Shown: positions 25,662 to 34,387 of the stretch, piece by piece
How positions within the stretch are numbered: position 1 is the stretch's first letter
Layout of the letters: every line of letters starts with the position of its first letter
NCBI GenBank assembly: GCA_026932145.1
Contig: JAIXKT010000007.1
Location: forward strand, 113,717 to 155,335
From: Bacteroidia bacterium
Lineage (GTDB): Bacteria; Bacteroidota; Bacteroidia; J057; JAIXKT01
Length of the DNA stretch: 41,619 nucleotides
Direction: 5' to 3'
Position numbers and translations under genes: made by a program
Notes under the pieces: generated by a model
What the model was told of the DNA's origin: nothing
The model's database searches: none
The model's input: the letters and a program-made list of their open reading frames with translations, nothing else

Positions 25662-27006
25662 AACTACTTTTATTTGCCAAAATTGCGGCCAATCCCATGA
25701 AAAATGGCAGGGAAAATGCCGCAGTTGTGGACAATGGAATACGATACAAGAAGAAGTTGTTTTGCTTTCTGCCTCTGGCAAGGTCTCTCCAGTACTTCGT
25801 TCCGAAAAAAAACCACAAAAGTTATCGGATATCAAAACGATTGAGGAGCAACGGATTGTAACTCCGGATAATGAGTTTAACCGAGTGCTTGGCGGCGGAA
25901 TTGTACCCGGCTCTGTAATTTTACTGGGTGGAGAACCCGGCATCGGAAAATCTACATTATTGATTCAGATAGCTTTACAATTAAGCCCGCACCTGATTCT
26001 GTATGTATCTGGTGAAGAATCCGAACGGCAAATCAAAATGAGAACAGACAGAATCCCCTACATCAATCCCAATTTATACATTTTATCTGAAAATATCTTA
26101 GAACCTATCATCAACTATATTCAAGAATATTCGCCAGATTTGGTAATTATAGATTCTATTCAAACACTTTACAATCAGCAACTTGATTCTGCTGCGGGGA
26201 GTGTTACCCAGATTCGGGAATGTACTATGCAGTTATTAAAAATTGCCAAAGAAAAAGATATTCCGATTTGCATGATTGGCCACGTAACCAAAGACGGTTC
26301 CCTGGCAGGGCCCAAAGTGCTGGAACACACAGTAGATACAGTATTAAACTTTGAAGGAGACCGGCATTATAGCTACCGGATTGTACGGACTACCAAAAAT
26401 AGGTTTGGATCTACTTCTGAATTAGGTATTTATGAAATGCAGCAAGATGGATTACGGGAGGTTTCCAACCCTTCGGAGATATTTTTAGCCCAAACTGACC
26501 AGCACGTTAGTGGAGTGGCTGTAGCCGCTACCTTAGAGGGAAACCGTTCTTTATTAGTTGATTGTCAGGCATTGGTATCAGAGACGGCTTATGGAAGCCC
26601 GCAGCGAGCACCCATTGGCTTTGACCTACGCCGCCTGCAAATGCTTATAGCAGTGCTTGAAAAAAAATGCAACCTGCGTTTGGGAAATCAAGATGTGTTT
26701 GTAAACATCGCCGGCGGAATACGCTTAGATGACCCCGGATTGGATTTAGCTATCGCTACTTCTATAATATCTGCTTATTTGAATATCACCCTACCGGAAA
26801 AAATTGCCTTTGCCGGCGAAATCGGCTTAACAGGTGAAATCAGAATTATTTCCCGCGTAGAACAACGTATCTCGGAAGCCCAAAAGTTAGGATTTAAAGC
26901 TATCGTACTCTCTGATAACAATAAACTGAGCAAAAACCACTACGAAAATATTGAGATAATAACCGTAGAACATATCAGAGATATTGTCGCTACTTTTTTT
27001 AGATAA
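25648..27006 (+). CDS. radA: DNA repair protein RadA/Sms
   Basis: ATPase that aids branch migration in recombinational repair. An N-terminal four-cysteine zinc finger (CQNCGQ...CRSCGQW), Walker A GGEPGIGKST, the RadA-specific KNRFG motif and a C-terminal Lon-like domain (DVFVNIAGGIRLDDPGLDLAIATSI) are all present in 452 residues, the normal length. It overlaps ccmD by 14 nt and is the last gene of the plus-strand unit. It converges on the patatin gene with only 30 nt between stops. Confidence 0.95.
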   Translation: MAKNKTTFICQNCGQSHEKWQGKCRSCGQWNTIQEEVVLLSASGKVSPVLRSEKKPQKLSDIKTIEEQRIVTPDNEFNRVLGGGIVPGSVILLGGEPGIGKSTLLIQIALQLSPHLILYVSGEESERQIKMRTDRIPYINPNLYILSENILEPIINYIQEYSPDLVIIDSIQTLYNQQLDSAAGSVTQIRECTMQLLKIAKEKDIPICMIGHVTKDGSLAGPKVLEHTVDTVLNFEGDRHYSYRIVRTTKNRFGSTSELGIYEMQQDGLREVSNPSEIFLAQTDQHVSGVAVAATLEGNRSLLVDCQALVSETAYGSPQRAPIGFDLRRLQMLIAVLEKKCNLRLGNQDVFVNIAGGIRLDDPGLDLAIATSIISAYLNITLPEKIAFAGEIGLTGEIRIISRVEQRISEAQKLGFKAIVLSDNNKLSKNHYENIEIITVEHIRDIVATFFR

Positions 27007-27036
27007 AAGTTTAGATTACAAAAATTAACACTCAAG

Positions 27037-29244
27037 CTAATATAGTTGATTAAGTAATTCATTTAGAGCTTTTTGGTTCTCTTCATGAGAAAATGAGTTC
27101 AAAATATCCTGTTTTTCGCGCTTAGTTAAATGGAAATTTAGTGAAGCATTTCGCGTTTCTTTTACTGGAAGATATTGAAGTTCAATGAGTTGAAAATTAA
27201 TCGGATAATTTTGCTTACATTGAGCTAAAAGTTGGTCGTTGATAAAACTCTTTGAGTTAGCAACTGAACGATAAGATTCTCCGATAGTGCTGAGAAGGCT
27301 TCCAAAAACAGTTTCAGTGCTTAGTTTTTCAATAGTTGCTTTTCTGGGAGTATCTCGAAATTGGACGATAATTATTCCGGATGTGTTTTTACCGATCCAA
27401 TCTCTGAAGTACCAACAAAATCGTAGTGCTGTGCTAATGCCAAAGTTGTCGTTTGCGCCTGCGTCCATAAGCCGAACATGGTTTCGGGTTGGTATTTCAG
27501 GAAAAGGAAGTACGTATGGAAAACTGGCATTTGCTCGTATGGCTGAGGTCATCCAAAGAGAATCTGGCTGTTGGTCTTTGCAGATTTCCCGAAACTCAAC
27601 GCCGTCTATCTCGGTACTAAAAGATGGGTTAAATATAGTGGGTTTGCAAAGCCATGAAACCTTTTGGGGGGTGAGATAGAGTTTCCGGCCATCATTAACA
27701 ATTGTGGGTGAAAAAATAAGCCAAGGGATAATCGCCTTATATTCAGGTTCTAAATATCGCCCAATAGGTTTATCCTCAAAGCAATGAGTATTTTTGGAAA
27801 GTTTTTGCTCAAAAGCGAAACCTCTATCTTGGCAGTATGTTTTGTCCTGAAAAGTAAATTCTATGAGCGGTCTGAAACTATTTAATGTACTGAAAGAAAT
27901 AATGGGATTTAGCAAATCACCTGCGATGAGGTTGGTAATTTCTAAGGTATTTTGGGGTGTATTTGTAGAGTCTTGGTTTTTTTTGAGCAGAAATTCTCTG
28001 AAAACAGATAGCCCAATCATACCGCCGGAGGCTCCGGTCATAAGAGCAGTATGTTTTAGGAGATGCCCTCCGGTGATTCTGTTAAGGGTATCTAAGCAGT
28101 ATCCTGTCCAAACGGCAGAGCGTAAGCCGCCTCCACTTGCGCAAAGTAGAACCATTTTAGGCTTGTTGCTGTATTCTGCTGCACCACAATTTATTTTCCA
28201 GTTTTCTAACCAGCCAACGGTATATAGCGAATCTTCGGTAACTCTTTCATCTGTAATATTACCATGAATAACCGAAGAATTGTATTCTGGCAGTTTTCCG
28301 GAATAAGAAATCCCAAATAATTGATGCTGCCCAAGAGAAAAAAACCAATTATTCACCAAAAAGGCTATCCCGATAATCACTGGCCACATAAAATGCCCCA
28401 AACGCCGAAACCAATATGAAATTGCACCAACACCCATTAACACAATTGAAAATAAGGCCAAAAAACTGGATGCTGCCGGGATTTGGAACAATTCAAATCC
28501 CTGAAAAAAACTCAGTAAAAATAAACTCAGTAAAAACAAACCTTCTGCAACTAAGGCATTTGCATGATGCTGATTTAAGATTCGGAGTAATTTCAGCGGA
28601 TTTATGCGCGACCCCGGATGGATTTTTTTGATCAATAAACCACTCAAATAATATTGGACGTTGGTACCAATTTGCACATAATTTCGAGCCTGCTGAATGA
28701 GTTTTTTTCGTTCTTTTAAATCACGCCTTTTGAGTAACTCCGGTAAATCTACGTTAGAGTATGAAAAATAAACCACTGAAACGATAATTACAACCAAAAC
28801 CCCGCAAATAAAACCCGAAATAAGTTCAAGTTCATTACTAAAATCACTCTTGATATGTGCTCGGTAAAACTCAGTCCAGTAAATAGCCAAAAATGCTACT
28901 GGAATAATCGAATTATTTAAAACAAAAGTTCTAAATGGTTTAGGCTCAATTAAGATAAAGAAGAAGTGATGCCCATCCAAGATGTAGGCTGTAAGGTGGT
29001 AGGCTAAGGAAAGCCCAGCAAAGGAAAATCCGAGCCAAGCCATTGAATAAAAGGAGGTTTCCCCTAAATAATCTGGTTCTAAAAATAAATAGGCAGCTCC
29101 AAAATCCTGCAAAACATTTTGGGTAACAACGCCGGCTAAAAAAAACCAAAAAAAAACCAATATCCAATGATGCCGAAGTTGGTGGAAAACCAATTGAATT
29201 GGAAGTGAATAATATATCCCCCGCAGAAACAACCACAACTTCAT
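27037..29244 (-). CDS. patatin-like phospholipase with membrane N-terminus
   Basis: A 735-residue protein with an N-terminal half of about six to eight membrane segments (residues 10-310) and a C-terminal patatin lipase domain. The oxyanion-hole loop is CASGGGLRSA (368-377), the nucleophile S406 lies in GASGG, and the catalytic aspartate D594 in the motif DAGANDNFG, replacing the common DGG. The dyad is therefore complete, suggesting an active acyl hydrolase at the inner membrane facing the cytoplasm or periplasm. An internal duplication (LLSLF/LLSFF, DNA 28515-28550) falls in a membrane segment. The substrate is unknown. No operon partner is evident; the TenI-like gene lies 73 nt upstream in the same direction. 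Confidence 0.85.
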   Translation of the reverse strand: MKLWLFLRGIYYSLPIQLVFHQLRHHWILVFFWFFLAGVVTQNVLQDFGAAYLFLEPDYLGETSFYSMAWLGFSFAGLSLAYHLTAYILDGHHFFFILIEPKPFRTFVLNNSIIPVAFLAIYWTEFYRAHIKSDFSNELELISGFICGVLVVIIVSVVYFSYSNVDLPELLKRRDLKERKKLIQQARNYVQIGTNVQYYLSGLLIKKIHPGSRINPLKLLRILNQHHANALVAEGLFLLSLFLLSFFQGFELFQIPAASSFLALFSIVLMGVGAISYWFRRLGHFMWPVIIGIAFLVNNWFFSLGQHQLFGISYSGKLPEYNSSVIHGNITDERVTEDSLYTVGWLENWKINCGAAEYSNKPKMVLLCASGGGLRSAVWTGYCLDTLNRITGGHLLKHTALMTGASGGMIGLSVFREFLLKKNQDSTNTPQNTLEITNLIAGDLLNPIISFSTLNSFRPLIEFTFQDKTYCQDRGFAFEQKLSKNTHCFEDKPIGRYLEPEYKAIIPWLIFSPTIVNDGRKLYLTPQKVSWLCKPTIFNPSFSTEIDGVEFREICKDQQPDSLWMTSAIRANASFPYVLPFPEIPTRNHVRLMDAGANDNFGISTALRFCWYFRDWIGKNTSGIIIVQFRDTPRKATIEKLSTETVFGSLLSTIGESYRSVANSKSFINDQLLAQCKQNYPINFQLIELQYLPVKETRNASLNFHLTKREKQDILNSFSHEENQKALNELLNQLY

Positions 29245-29317
29245 AGTTTAGCCAAAAATAGCAAAGAAAGCTTTGTCATAAACTTTTCCGATAGATTTTT
29301 CCGCAACTTTAGCAATA

Positions 29318-29845
29318 TTACAAGAAATAGGTTATCGCAGCGAAACCGTAAGCTCCTGATAGTAAACAAGTTTCTACTTGTTTTTCGTTTTCGATACCGC
29401 CTAAGGCAAAAACAGGAATTTGGGTAATTGCTGTGGCTCGTTTTAAATAATCAACTCCCAAACAAGGTTGCTCCGGGTGGCTACGGGTATTGAAAATTGG
29501 GCTTAAAAAAACGTAATTACAGTTTTCTGATTCTGCCACCTGCACAGCATTTATTGAATGACAGGAACGCCCAATAAATTTATTCTTAAATACAAAATAA
29601 GGCTCATTTTCTTTTAGCTGAAAACCAGACCATTCCGCCTCATAAAACCCAGAATGATTATTTAATAGCGGTAATTTTAATTGCAGAAGTTCCTGAAAAG
29701 TATCTGCAATGATTTTGGCCGGAATCTGCCTAAGCATTAGCGCGTCAGCACCTTTCTGAAAAGCAGTTTCTGCCCACCTTAATAATTCCCCTTCTTTCTC
29801 TATACTTGGAGTTATTGCAATCTTATGAAATGGAATTTTAATCAC
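29318..29845 (-). CDS. ThiE/TenI-like TIM-barrel protein, short
   Basis: A 175-residue relative of thiamine-phosphate synthase and the thiazole tautomerase TenI. Clear family segments are KGADALMLRQ, GRSCHSINAVQVAESENCNYVFLSPIF, KATAITQIPVFALGGI and YGFAAITYF. ThiE is normally above 200 residues; here the HLGQ-type pyrimidine-binding stretch is replaced by SGFQLKEN, and the phosphate-binding end is short. TenI-like function or a non-catalytic form is therefore more likely than ThiE. The start is GTG at 29845; no in-frame ATG precedes the conserved core. No other thiamine genes lie nearby. Confidence 0.72.
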   Translation of the reverse strand: MIKIPFHKIAITPSIEKEGELLRWAETAFQKGADALMLRQIPAKIIADTFQELLQLKLPLLNNHSGFYEAEWSGFQLKENEPYFVFKNKFIGRSCHSINAVQVAESENCNYVFLSPIFNTRSHPEQPCLGVDYLKRATAITQIPVFALGGIENEKQVETCLLSGAYGFAAITYFL

Positions 29846-29998
29846 TCAAAAATTAGTTTAATATTCTGATAATGAGTTTGTTTACCGTTTTATGCCTGAT
29901 TTTAATTCAAATAACAAATATCATCAAGAGGTTAATAAAGAAGTTTTTCTGCCCAAAAGATTACTCAAAGTTAGCTAAACTTAAAACAAACGTACTGC

Positions 29999-30024
29999 TT
30001 AAGGCAATATAAACATTACCTTAA
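29999..30024. repeat. 10-bp imperfect inverted repeat upstream of the MoxR-like gene
   Basis: TTAAGGCAAT (29999-30008) and ATTACCTTAA (30015-30024) pair with one mismatch around a 6-nt loop. It lies 51 nt before the predicted -7 box and could be an operator. The rest of the 268-nt gap (29846-30113) shows nothing else. Confidence 0.35.
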
Positions 30025-30074
30025 ATACTTATTCACTTGTTCTTAACAGCGATTTTTTTTCTATAAAGAAAAGG

Positions 30075-30082
30075 TATTTTTG
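30075..30082 (+). promoter_or_regulatory. -7 box (TATTTTTG) of the MoxR-like gene
   Basis: TATTTTTG fits TAnnTTTG, 31 nt before the ATG at 30114. A T-run stands where the -33 TTTG would be. Confidence 0.45.
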
Positions 30083-30113
30083 CAAGAACATATTCAGAAT
30101 TACCTTAGAAATT

Positions 30114-31508
30114 ATGATTTCATCAGTTGAAAGCATAAGAAATTTAGGGGATTTTCAGGCTTCAGGATTGCCCAGAAGAGTAATTTTAGATGAAATTTAC
30201 GAAAATCTGTGTGCAAAACTTTCTGCCAAAGAAAATCCCTTTCAATTACTAACCGGCTTTGACCCAAACCTTTTGCAAACCATAGAAACAACGTTACTTG
30301 CTAAACAGCATTTTTTATTGTTTAGCGAAAGAAACAACTCTAAATCATTGGTTGTTAATTCAATAATAAACTTGTTAGACGAATATGTTCCCTATATTGC
30401 GAATATTTTAGGTTCTGAGCATCCTTGTTTTCCACATACGCAGCCAGCCAAAAACTGTTTAGCACAGGATAAAGAAAAAACTGCGTTGCAATGGCTGAAC
30501 CGAAATGACCGCCTTCAGGTAATCTATGGTAATGCAATATCAGAAACAGAAGACTTGTTTAACTTTCAAAATTTTAACCAAAAAATTATTGTTCTTAAAT
30601 ATTTTGATAAAATCCCTCCTAAGCAGCAGCTAAAACTGCTAACATTACTTGGAAATTCAGAATTTATTCATAATCAACATATTCCGGATTGTTTGATAAT
30701 TGCTATTGTAGAAAGTTTGGATTACAGTGTAATCCAAACTTTAAATCCGGAATTAATAGATTTATTTGGGGCGTTTTTGAATATTTGTCATTCACCGGAC
30801 AATAGCCATTTAAAAACCACTCAATCCATAATAGATAAAAAGAAATATCTTGGTCATACAAATGCTTATCAAGAAATTATTTATGCTTTGCAGGCAGAAT
30901 GTGTGATTCAGTTGCGTCAGGAGCGTGGATTTGTTGATTTTCCGGCGAACCGGATGTTTAAAATGCAGTTATTTCTAAATGCGATTGCAGAAAGACGCGC
31001 CCTAACAGAAACCTGCTCAAAAGATAATATACGGATAATAGACTTTTATTCGCTTTATCCAACAATATTTCCAGAATATTCAGGAGAATTAAAGCAAGAT
31101 GAAAAACAACCTAATAAATTTAACACCCTGATTAGTAATGCAATAAAAAAAGTATTTATTCATTATTTTCCTGATCCAGATCGTTATAGGCGCTCTAAAC
31201 AACCAATTCCTTACATTGGCTTACTCCACTGGTTTAATGCAGGGAATACTGTTTCGGTTAGCACATTCACTTCGGATATAGCTTATCAGCAGCAACTTAT
31301 ACAGGTTCCCGGCTTGTTTGAATTTGTGAAAAATCATTATCCCGCGATAGCTAACCCAGATATTTATTTGTTTATGGAGTTTTTGTTACATGGCTTAACG
31401 GAATTTTCTTTTTTAAATAAAACAGTTAAGTATGGGGAAATTACATTTCAGGATTTGATTGGAAATATTTTCCGCAAACCAATTGATGACGAAATATTCT
31501 TGGCCTAA
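30114..31508 (+). CDS. degenerate MoxR/magnesium-chelatase-like AAA protein
   Basis: 464 residues clearly related to the Bacteroidota 'magnesium chelatase' AAA family. The start IRNLGDFQASGLPRRVILDEIYENL, the segment INLLDEYVP, and the C-terminal AIAERRALTE...IRIIDFYSLYPTIFPEYSGELK echo that family's LGELKxSGY, LLDEYxP and ERRAL...VRLxDFxxxIPSITGKVEL. The ATPase motifs are gone: the Walker A position reads SERNNSKSL (71-79), the Walker B region reads IVLKYFDKIPP (159-169) without the acidic pair, and the TANPEDY sensor is VESLDYS. About 40 residues in the middle are missing. The frame is intact, so a non-catalytic scaffold or adaptor is more likely than a decayed gene. It overlaps the next gene. 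A perfect 14-bp inverted repeat lies at 30712-30742. Confidence 0.75.
   Translation: MISSVESIRNLGDFQASGLPRRVILDEIYENLCAKLSAKENPFQLLTGFDPNLLQTIETTLLAKQHFLLFSERNNSKSLVVNSIINLLDEYVPYIANILGSEHPCFPHTQPAKNCLAQDKEKTALQWLNRNDRLQVIYGNAISETEDLFNFQNFNQKIIVLKYFDKIPPKQQLKLLTLLGNSEFIHNQHIPDCLIIAIVESLDYSVIQTLNPELIDLFGAFLNICHSPDNSHLKTTQSIIDKKKYLGHTNAYQEIIYALQAECVIQLRQERGFVDFPANRMFKMQLFLNAIAERRALTETCSKDNIRIIDFYSLYPTIFPEYSGELKQDEKQPNKFNTLISNAIKKVFIHYFPDPDRYRRSKQPIPYIGLLHWFNAGNTVSVSTFTSDIAYQQQLIQVPGLFEFVKNHYPAIANPDIYLFMEFLLHGLTEFSFLNKTVKYGEITFQDLIGNIFRKPIDDEIFLA
30712..30742. repeat. perfect 14-bp inverted repeat inside the MoxR-like gene
   Basis: AAAGTTTGGATTAC (30712-30725) and GTAATCCAAACTTT (30729-30742) are exact reverse complements around AGT. 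Together they encode ESLDYSVIQTL. The stem could form in RNA and, as a cruciform, in DNA. Confidence 0.92.
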
Positions 31509-32049
31509 TCATTTGGCTTGGTTGATTTCATTACTTTTTCATCCAATCCATTCATTTCTTTATTGGTTATTGTTTGCTAATGAACTTTCTCTTGCCCTAT
31601 TTTTAGGTACATATATTTTCCCAATAATTTCTATCTATTTGTTTATCAATAGATTTAAAAACTTTAATTTAAATGGTTTAACTCTTTTTCAGCGGAGGGG
31701 AACTTATTTGATTCAGCTATTTTGGAATCTTTTGGCGATATTTTTTTTCATAGAGCCAAGATTTACTGATGCTAAAGCTACGCTTTATGTAAGCGTAGCT
31801 TTACTATTAATTATGTTTGGCATAGAGTTTTGGAAAAGGACATCCCTTCATATAGCGGGCAGCGTGGCTTTATTGGGCTTAATTTTATATTCAGGGTTTA
31901 CCAACATAGTTCTGGTTGGGTTTATGTTGGTGGGGATAGCAGCAATAGCTTGGGCGCGGTTACGCCTTAAAGCCCACACCCCAGAGGAAATCCTTCGGGG
32001 TGTGGGAGTAGGTTTGGTTAGTTTTGCTTTAGCAGCAGTTATTTTCTGA
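31486..32049 (+). CDS. PAP2-like integral membrane protein
   Basis: About 187 residues with five or six hydrophobic segments. The end (AWARLRLKAHTPEEILRGVGVGLVSFALAAVIF) resembles the last active-site motif of PAP2 phosphatases in Bacteroidota (SRxxLxAHTxxEVxxG), but the first motif KxxxxxxRP is not visible, so catalysis is doubtful. I prefer ATG 31486 (MTKYSWPNHLAWLIS) over ATG 31459; either way it overlaps the MoxR-like gene (23 or 50 nt), implying translational coupling. A perfect 13-bp inverted repeat is embedded at 31773-31803. Confidence 0.6.
   Translation: MTKYSWPNHLAWLISLLFHPIHSFLYWLLFANELSLALFLGTYIFPIISIYLFINRFKNFNLNGLTLFQRRGTYLIQLFWNLLAIFFFIEPRFTDAKATLYVSVALLLIMFGIEFWKRTSLHIAGSVALLGLILYSGFTNIVLVGFMLVGIAAIAWARLRLKAHTPEEILRGVGVGLVSFALAAVIF
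31773..31803. repeat. perfect 13-bp inverted repeat inside the PAP2-like gene
   Basis: TAAAGCTACGCTT (31773-31785) and AAGCGTAGCTTTA (31791-31803) are exact reverse complements around TATGT. They encode the stretch AKATLYVSVAL, only 1 kb from the similar repeat at 30712. Confidence 0.92.
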
Positions 32050-32066
32050 ACAACAATTTTTACCGG

Positions 32067-33269
32067 TTAGCTTATTGGGATGTAAACGGTATAAGTTGTT
32101 CCTTTTCCTTCGGTGGAGGCTACTTCGATTTTTCCTTGGTGGAGTTCGACTATGGCTTTGGAAATGCTCATGCCGAGTCCTGTACCTTTTTCTCCGGAGG
32201 TTCCAGCACGGTGAGATTTACTGAATTTATCAAACAAGAAAGGCAGTTTATCTGCCGGGATTCCGATACCGGTATCTTCTATGGTGATTTTAGCGGCTGG
32301 TTTTCCGTTTAACTCTCCGGTTGCAGTTGTGAGAGTTACGGTTCCTCCTTTTTTGGTAAACTTAACTGCATTGGACAGTAGATTATTAATAGCTTGGCCT
32401 ATTTTTGACTCATCAAAGGAGCAGGTTAGGGTAGGGGTTAGTTTGGTTCGTAATGAAATACCTTTGGAGATGGCTAAGGGCTCAAAAGTACTTACTAAAC
32501 CCTCCAGAAAGTTAGATAAGTCTTTGGTAACAAGAGTTAGTTGTACCGATTCGGATTCCAATTTTCCAATATCTAATACATCATTAGCCATTCGTAATAA
32601 GCCACTTACAGATTTTTGAATAATGCCGCCGAATTTGGTTACTTGATTTATATCCTTAGCGATGTCTTTATCTGTTAGGAGTTCAGCGAGGCTTGAAATA
32701 CCGGTTAGAGGAGAGCGAAGGTCGTGAGAAACAACCCGGACCATTTCTTCTATTTTTTGGGTTCTTTCTTTAACTAATTGTTCTAAGTTTTCGTGCAAGT
32801 ATTCATTTTCACGAATTTGGAGGTAGTATAAGCACGCTGCTTCTATTGTTTTTTGAAATTCTACGGGGTCCCAAGGTTTAGCTATAAACCGGTGCAAAGC
32901 AGCTTTGTTTACAGCTGTTCCGACATCATCTCTTTCGGCTTGCCCGGTCAGTAAAATGGTGATACTATTGGGAAACAAGGTTTTAGCTTTAACAAGGAAG
33001 TCAACGCCTTTCATGCCTGGCATAATTTGGTCTGAAATAATAACACCAACGTCTCTTTTTTGCTCTAATATCTCCTGTAAAATATCCATTCCTTCGTCTC
33101 CGCTTTCGGAAACCTCAATGGTAAATAGATGTGTTAAAAACTTTAGTTGGTCTCGAACAGTTTGTAGGACTTCCTGAACATCATCAACGATGATGAGGTA
33201 TGGTTTAGGGCGTTTGCCTGCGATAATTTCCTGAACAATAATGGATTTATCGGCGATGATTTCTGGCAT
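32067..33269 (-). CDS. receiver-histidine kinase hybrid protein
   Basis: A 400-residue soluble signalling protein with an N-terminal receiver domain and a C-terminal kinase core. Receiver residues are D29/D30 (IIVDD), phosphoacceptor D80 (ISDQIMPGMKG) and K131 (IAKPW). A short coiled linker (LHENLEQLVKERTQKIEEM) leads to the HisKA motif with H182 (VVSHDLRSPLTG). The ATPase boxes follow: INNLLSNAVKF (N box), DTGIGIP, FDKFSKSHR and GTGLGMSI. No membrane segment or sensor domain exists, so input presumably arrives by phosphorylation of the receiver. The gene starts 8 nt after an outer-membrane barrel gene, so the two are cotranscribed. No downstream response regulator lies here. Confidence 0.92.
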   Translation of the reverse strand: MPEIIADKSIIVQEIIAGKRPKPYLIIVDDVQEVLQTVRDQLKFLTHLFTIEVSESGDEGMDILQEILEQKRDVGVIISDQIMPGMKGVDFLVKAKTLFPNSITILLTGQAERDDVGTAVNKAALHRFIAKPWDPVEFQKTIEAACLYYLQIRENEYLHENLEQLVKERTQKIEEMVRVVSHDLRSPLTGISSLAELLTDKDIAKDINQVTKFGGIIQKSVSGLLRMANDVLDIGKLESESVQLTLVTKDLSNFLEGLVSTFEPLAISKGISLRTKLTPTLTCSFDESKIGQAINNLLSNAVKFTKKGGTVTLTTATGELNGKPAAKITIEDTGIGIPADKLPFLFDKFSKSHRAGTSGEKGTGLGMSISKAIVELHQGKIEVASTEGKGTTYTVYIPIS

Positions 33270-33277
33270 AGAGGCTT

Positions 33278-34147
33278 TTATCTGCGTTTTGGTTTATAGC
33301 GTAGGGGAACAGTTTTGGGGTCAAATATGTAGGTAATTCCGAATCGGGTATAGACATAAGAGTCTTCGCTTGTGGAGTTACCGCGTTTGATACGGGCATA
33401 GTCTGGGCGTTGGCCAGGGGCATAGCGATAAGATAGTGCAAAAGCCTCACGTGGCATTTCCCGCCGCATCAATGCAGAATCGGGATAGTAAGAACTTACG
33501 TCATCTAAGTAATCTGTAAAGGTCTTACGGTATCCAAATTCATAATATAAATCAAATTTATCATTTAGGCGGTATCTTACACCGATTCCCATTGGGATGG
33601 TTATCTGATACAGCGAATATGGGCTTGGGTTTTTTCCTGTAGAAAGATACTGTCCTTCTGTTCCTAATGGTTGTAGATTATACCATTTTCCCTGATAGCT
33701 TGCTTGAGGGTTCATCTTGAATAAGCCAACTCCGAGTAATAAATAGGGTGTAAATTTTGAGCGGTGGAAATAATAATAATGTGCAGAAGCATCTCTGAAG
33801 GCTTTGGCTTTCCCAAAAAGTTCATAAACACCCTGAACAGATAATTCTAATATATTAGAGCGAAAACTTAAATTTCTATCTCGAGTATTAGAGTTACTGG
33901 GGGAGTTTTTGTCGTTATTACTTACGCGGCCGATGTTTAGTTCTCCGCGAATCCCAATATTTGGATGAAACTGATATACGCCTTGCAGCCCAATAGCCGG
34001 ATTGGGAGATTTAAAGCCCAACAGACCGTCGTCAATATCTCCCTGATAAGTCATCATCCCAATATTGCCGCCTAATTTGTAAACCCGTTGTGCCGTTAAA
34101 GAACCGGTTATCAGCAGTAACCCCAGCAAGAAAATCGTAATTCTCAT
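33278..34147 (-). CDS. outer-membrane beta-barrel protein (DUF6089-like)
   Basis: A 289-residue protein with signal peptide MRITIFLLGLLLITGSLTA/Q and alternating beta strands (KLGGNIGMMTYQGDID, IGLQGVYQFHPNIGIRGELNIGR, LELSVQGVYELFG, GIGVRYRLNDKFDLYYEFGYRKTFTDYLDDVS). This is the layout of the Bacteroidota DUF6089 small porin-like barrels. The C-terminus is basic (VPLRYKPKRR) rather than aromatic, so insertion as a canonical barrel is not certain. It is the first gene of a two-gene unit with the receiver-kinase. The upstream 237 nt (34148-34384) holds this promoter and that of the ModE-like gene. Confidence 0.78.
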   Translation of the reverse strand: MRITIFLLGLLLITGSLTAQRVYKLGGNIGMMTYQGDIDDGLLGFKSPNPAIGLQGVYQFHPNIGIRGELNIGRVSNNDKNSPSNSNTRDRNLSFRSNILELSVQGVYELFGKAKAFRDASAHYYYFHRSKFTPYLLLGVGLFKMNPQASYQGKWYNLQPLGTEGQYLSTGKNPSPYSLYQITIPMGIGVRYRLNDKFDLYYEFGYRKTFTDYLDDVSSYYPDSALMRREMPREAFALSYRYAPGQRPDYARIKRGNSTSEDSYVYTRFGITYIFDPKTVPLRYKPKRR

Positions 34148-34363
34148 TCGGTTTTTAAAAGTGCCGCAAGATAGCTATTTTTATGGATACATAAAGAAAA
34201 TTTTTGAACACTTATTAGTTTTCAACATTAGTTTTTAGGCAATTTATAAAGTATAATAACAGAATTATAAACCATCATTACAACGATATTTAAAGACTAC
34301 GCTAAATAAATTTAAAAATGTGATAAAAATCATAGCTTGGTGGAAATAATACATACAAATTTG

Positions 34364-34387
34364 CACTGTGTTTTGTAAAGCATAATG
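34364..34387. promoter_or_regulatory. weak ModE-box-like palindrome over the modE-like start
   Basis: CACTGT (34364-34369) and ATAATG (34382-34387) span 24 nt, the same span as the site at 34750, and overlap the ATG at 34385. Four of six half-site bases match in inverted order. This could be autoregulation, but the match is weak. Confidence 0.25.

Noticed and set aside
28515-28550. Short direct repeat (AACTCAGTAAAAA twice) in the patatin gene
   Set aside because: It encodes a repeated leucine-rich membrane segment and probably reflects local slippage only.
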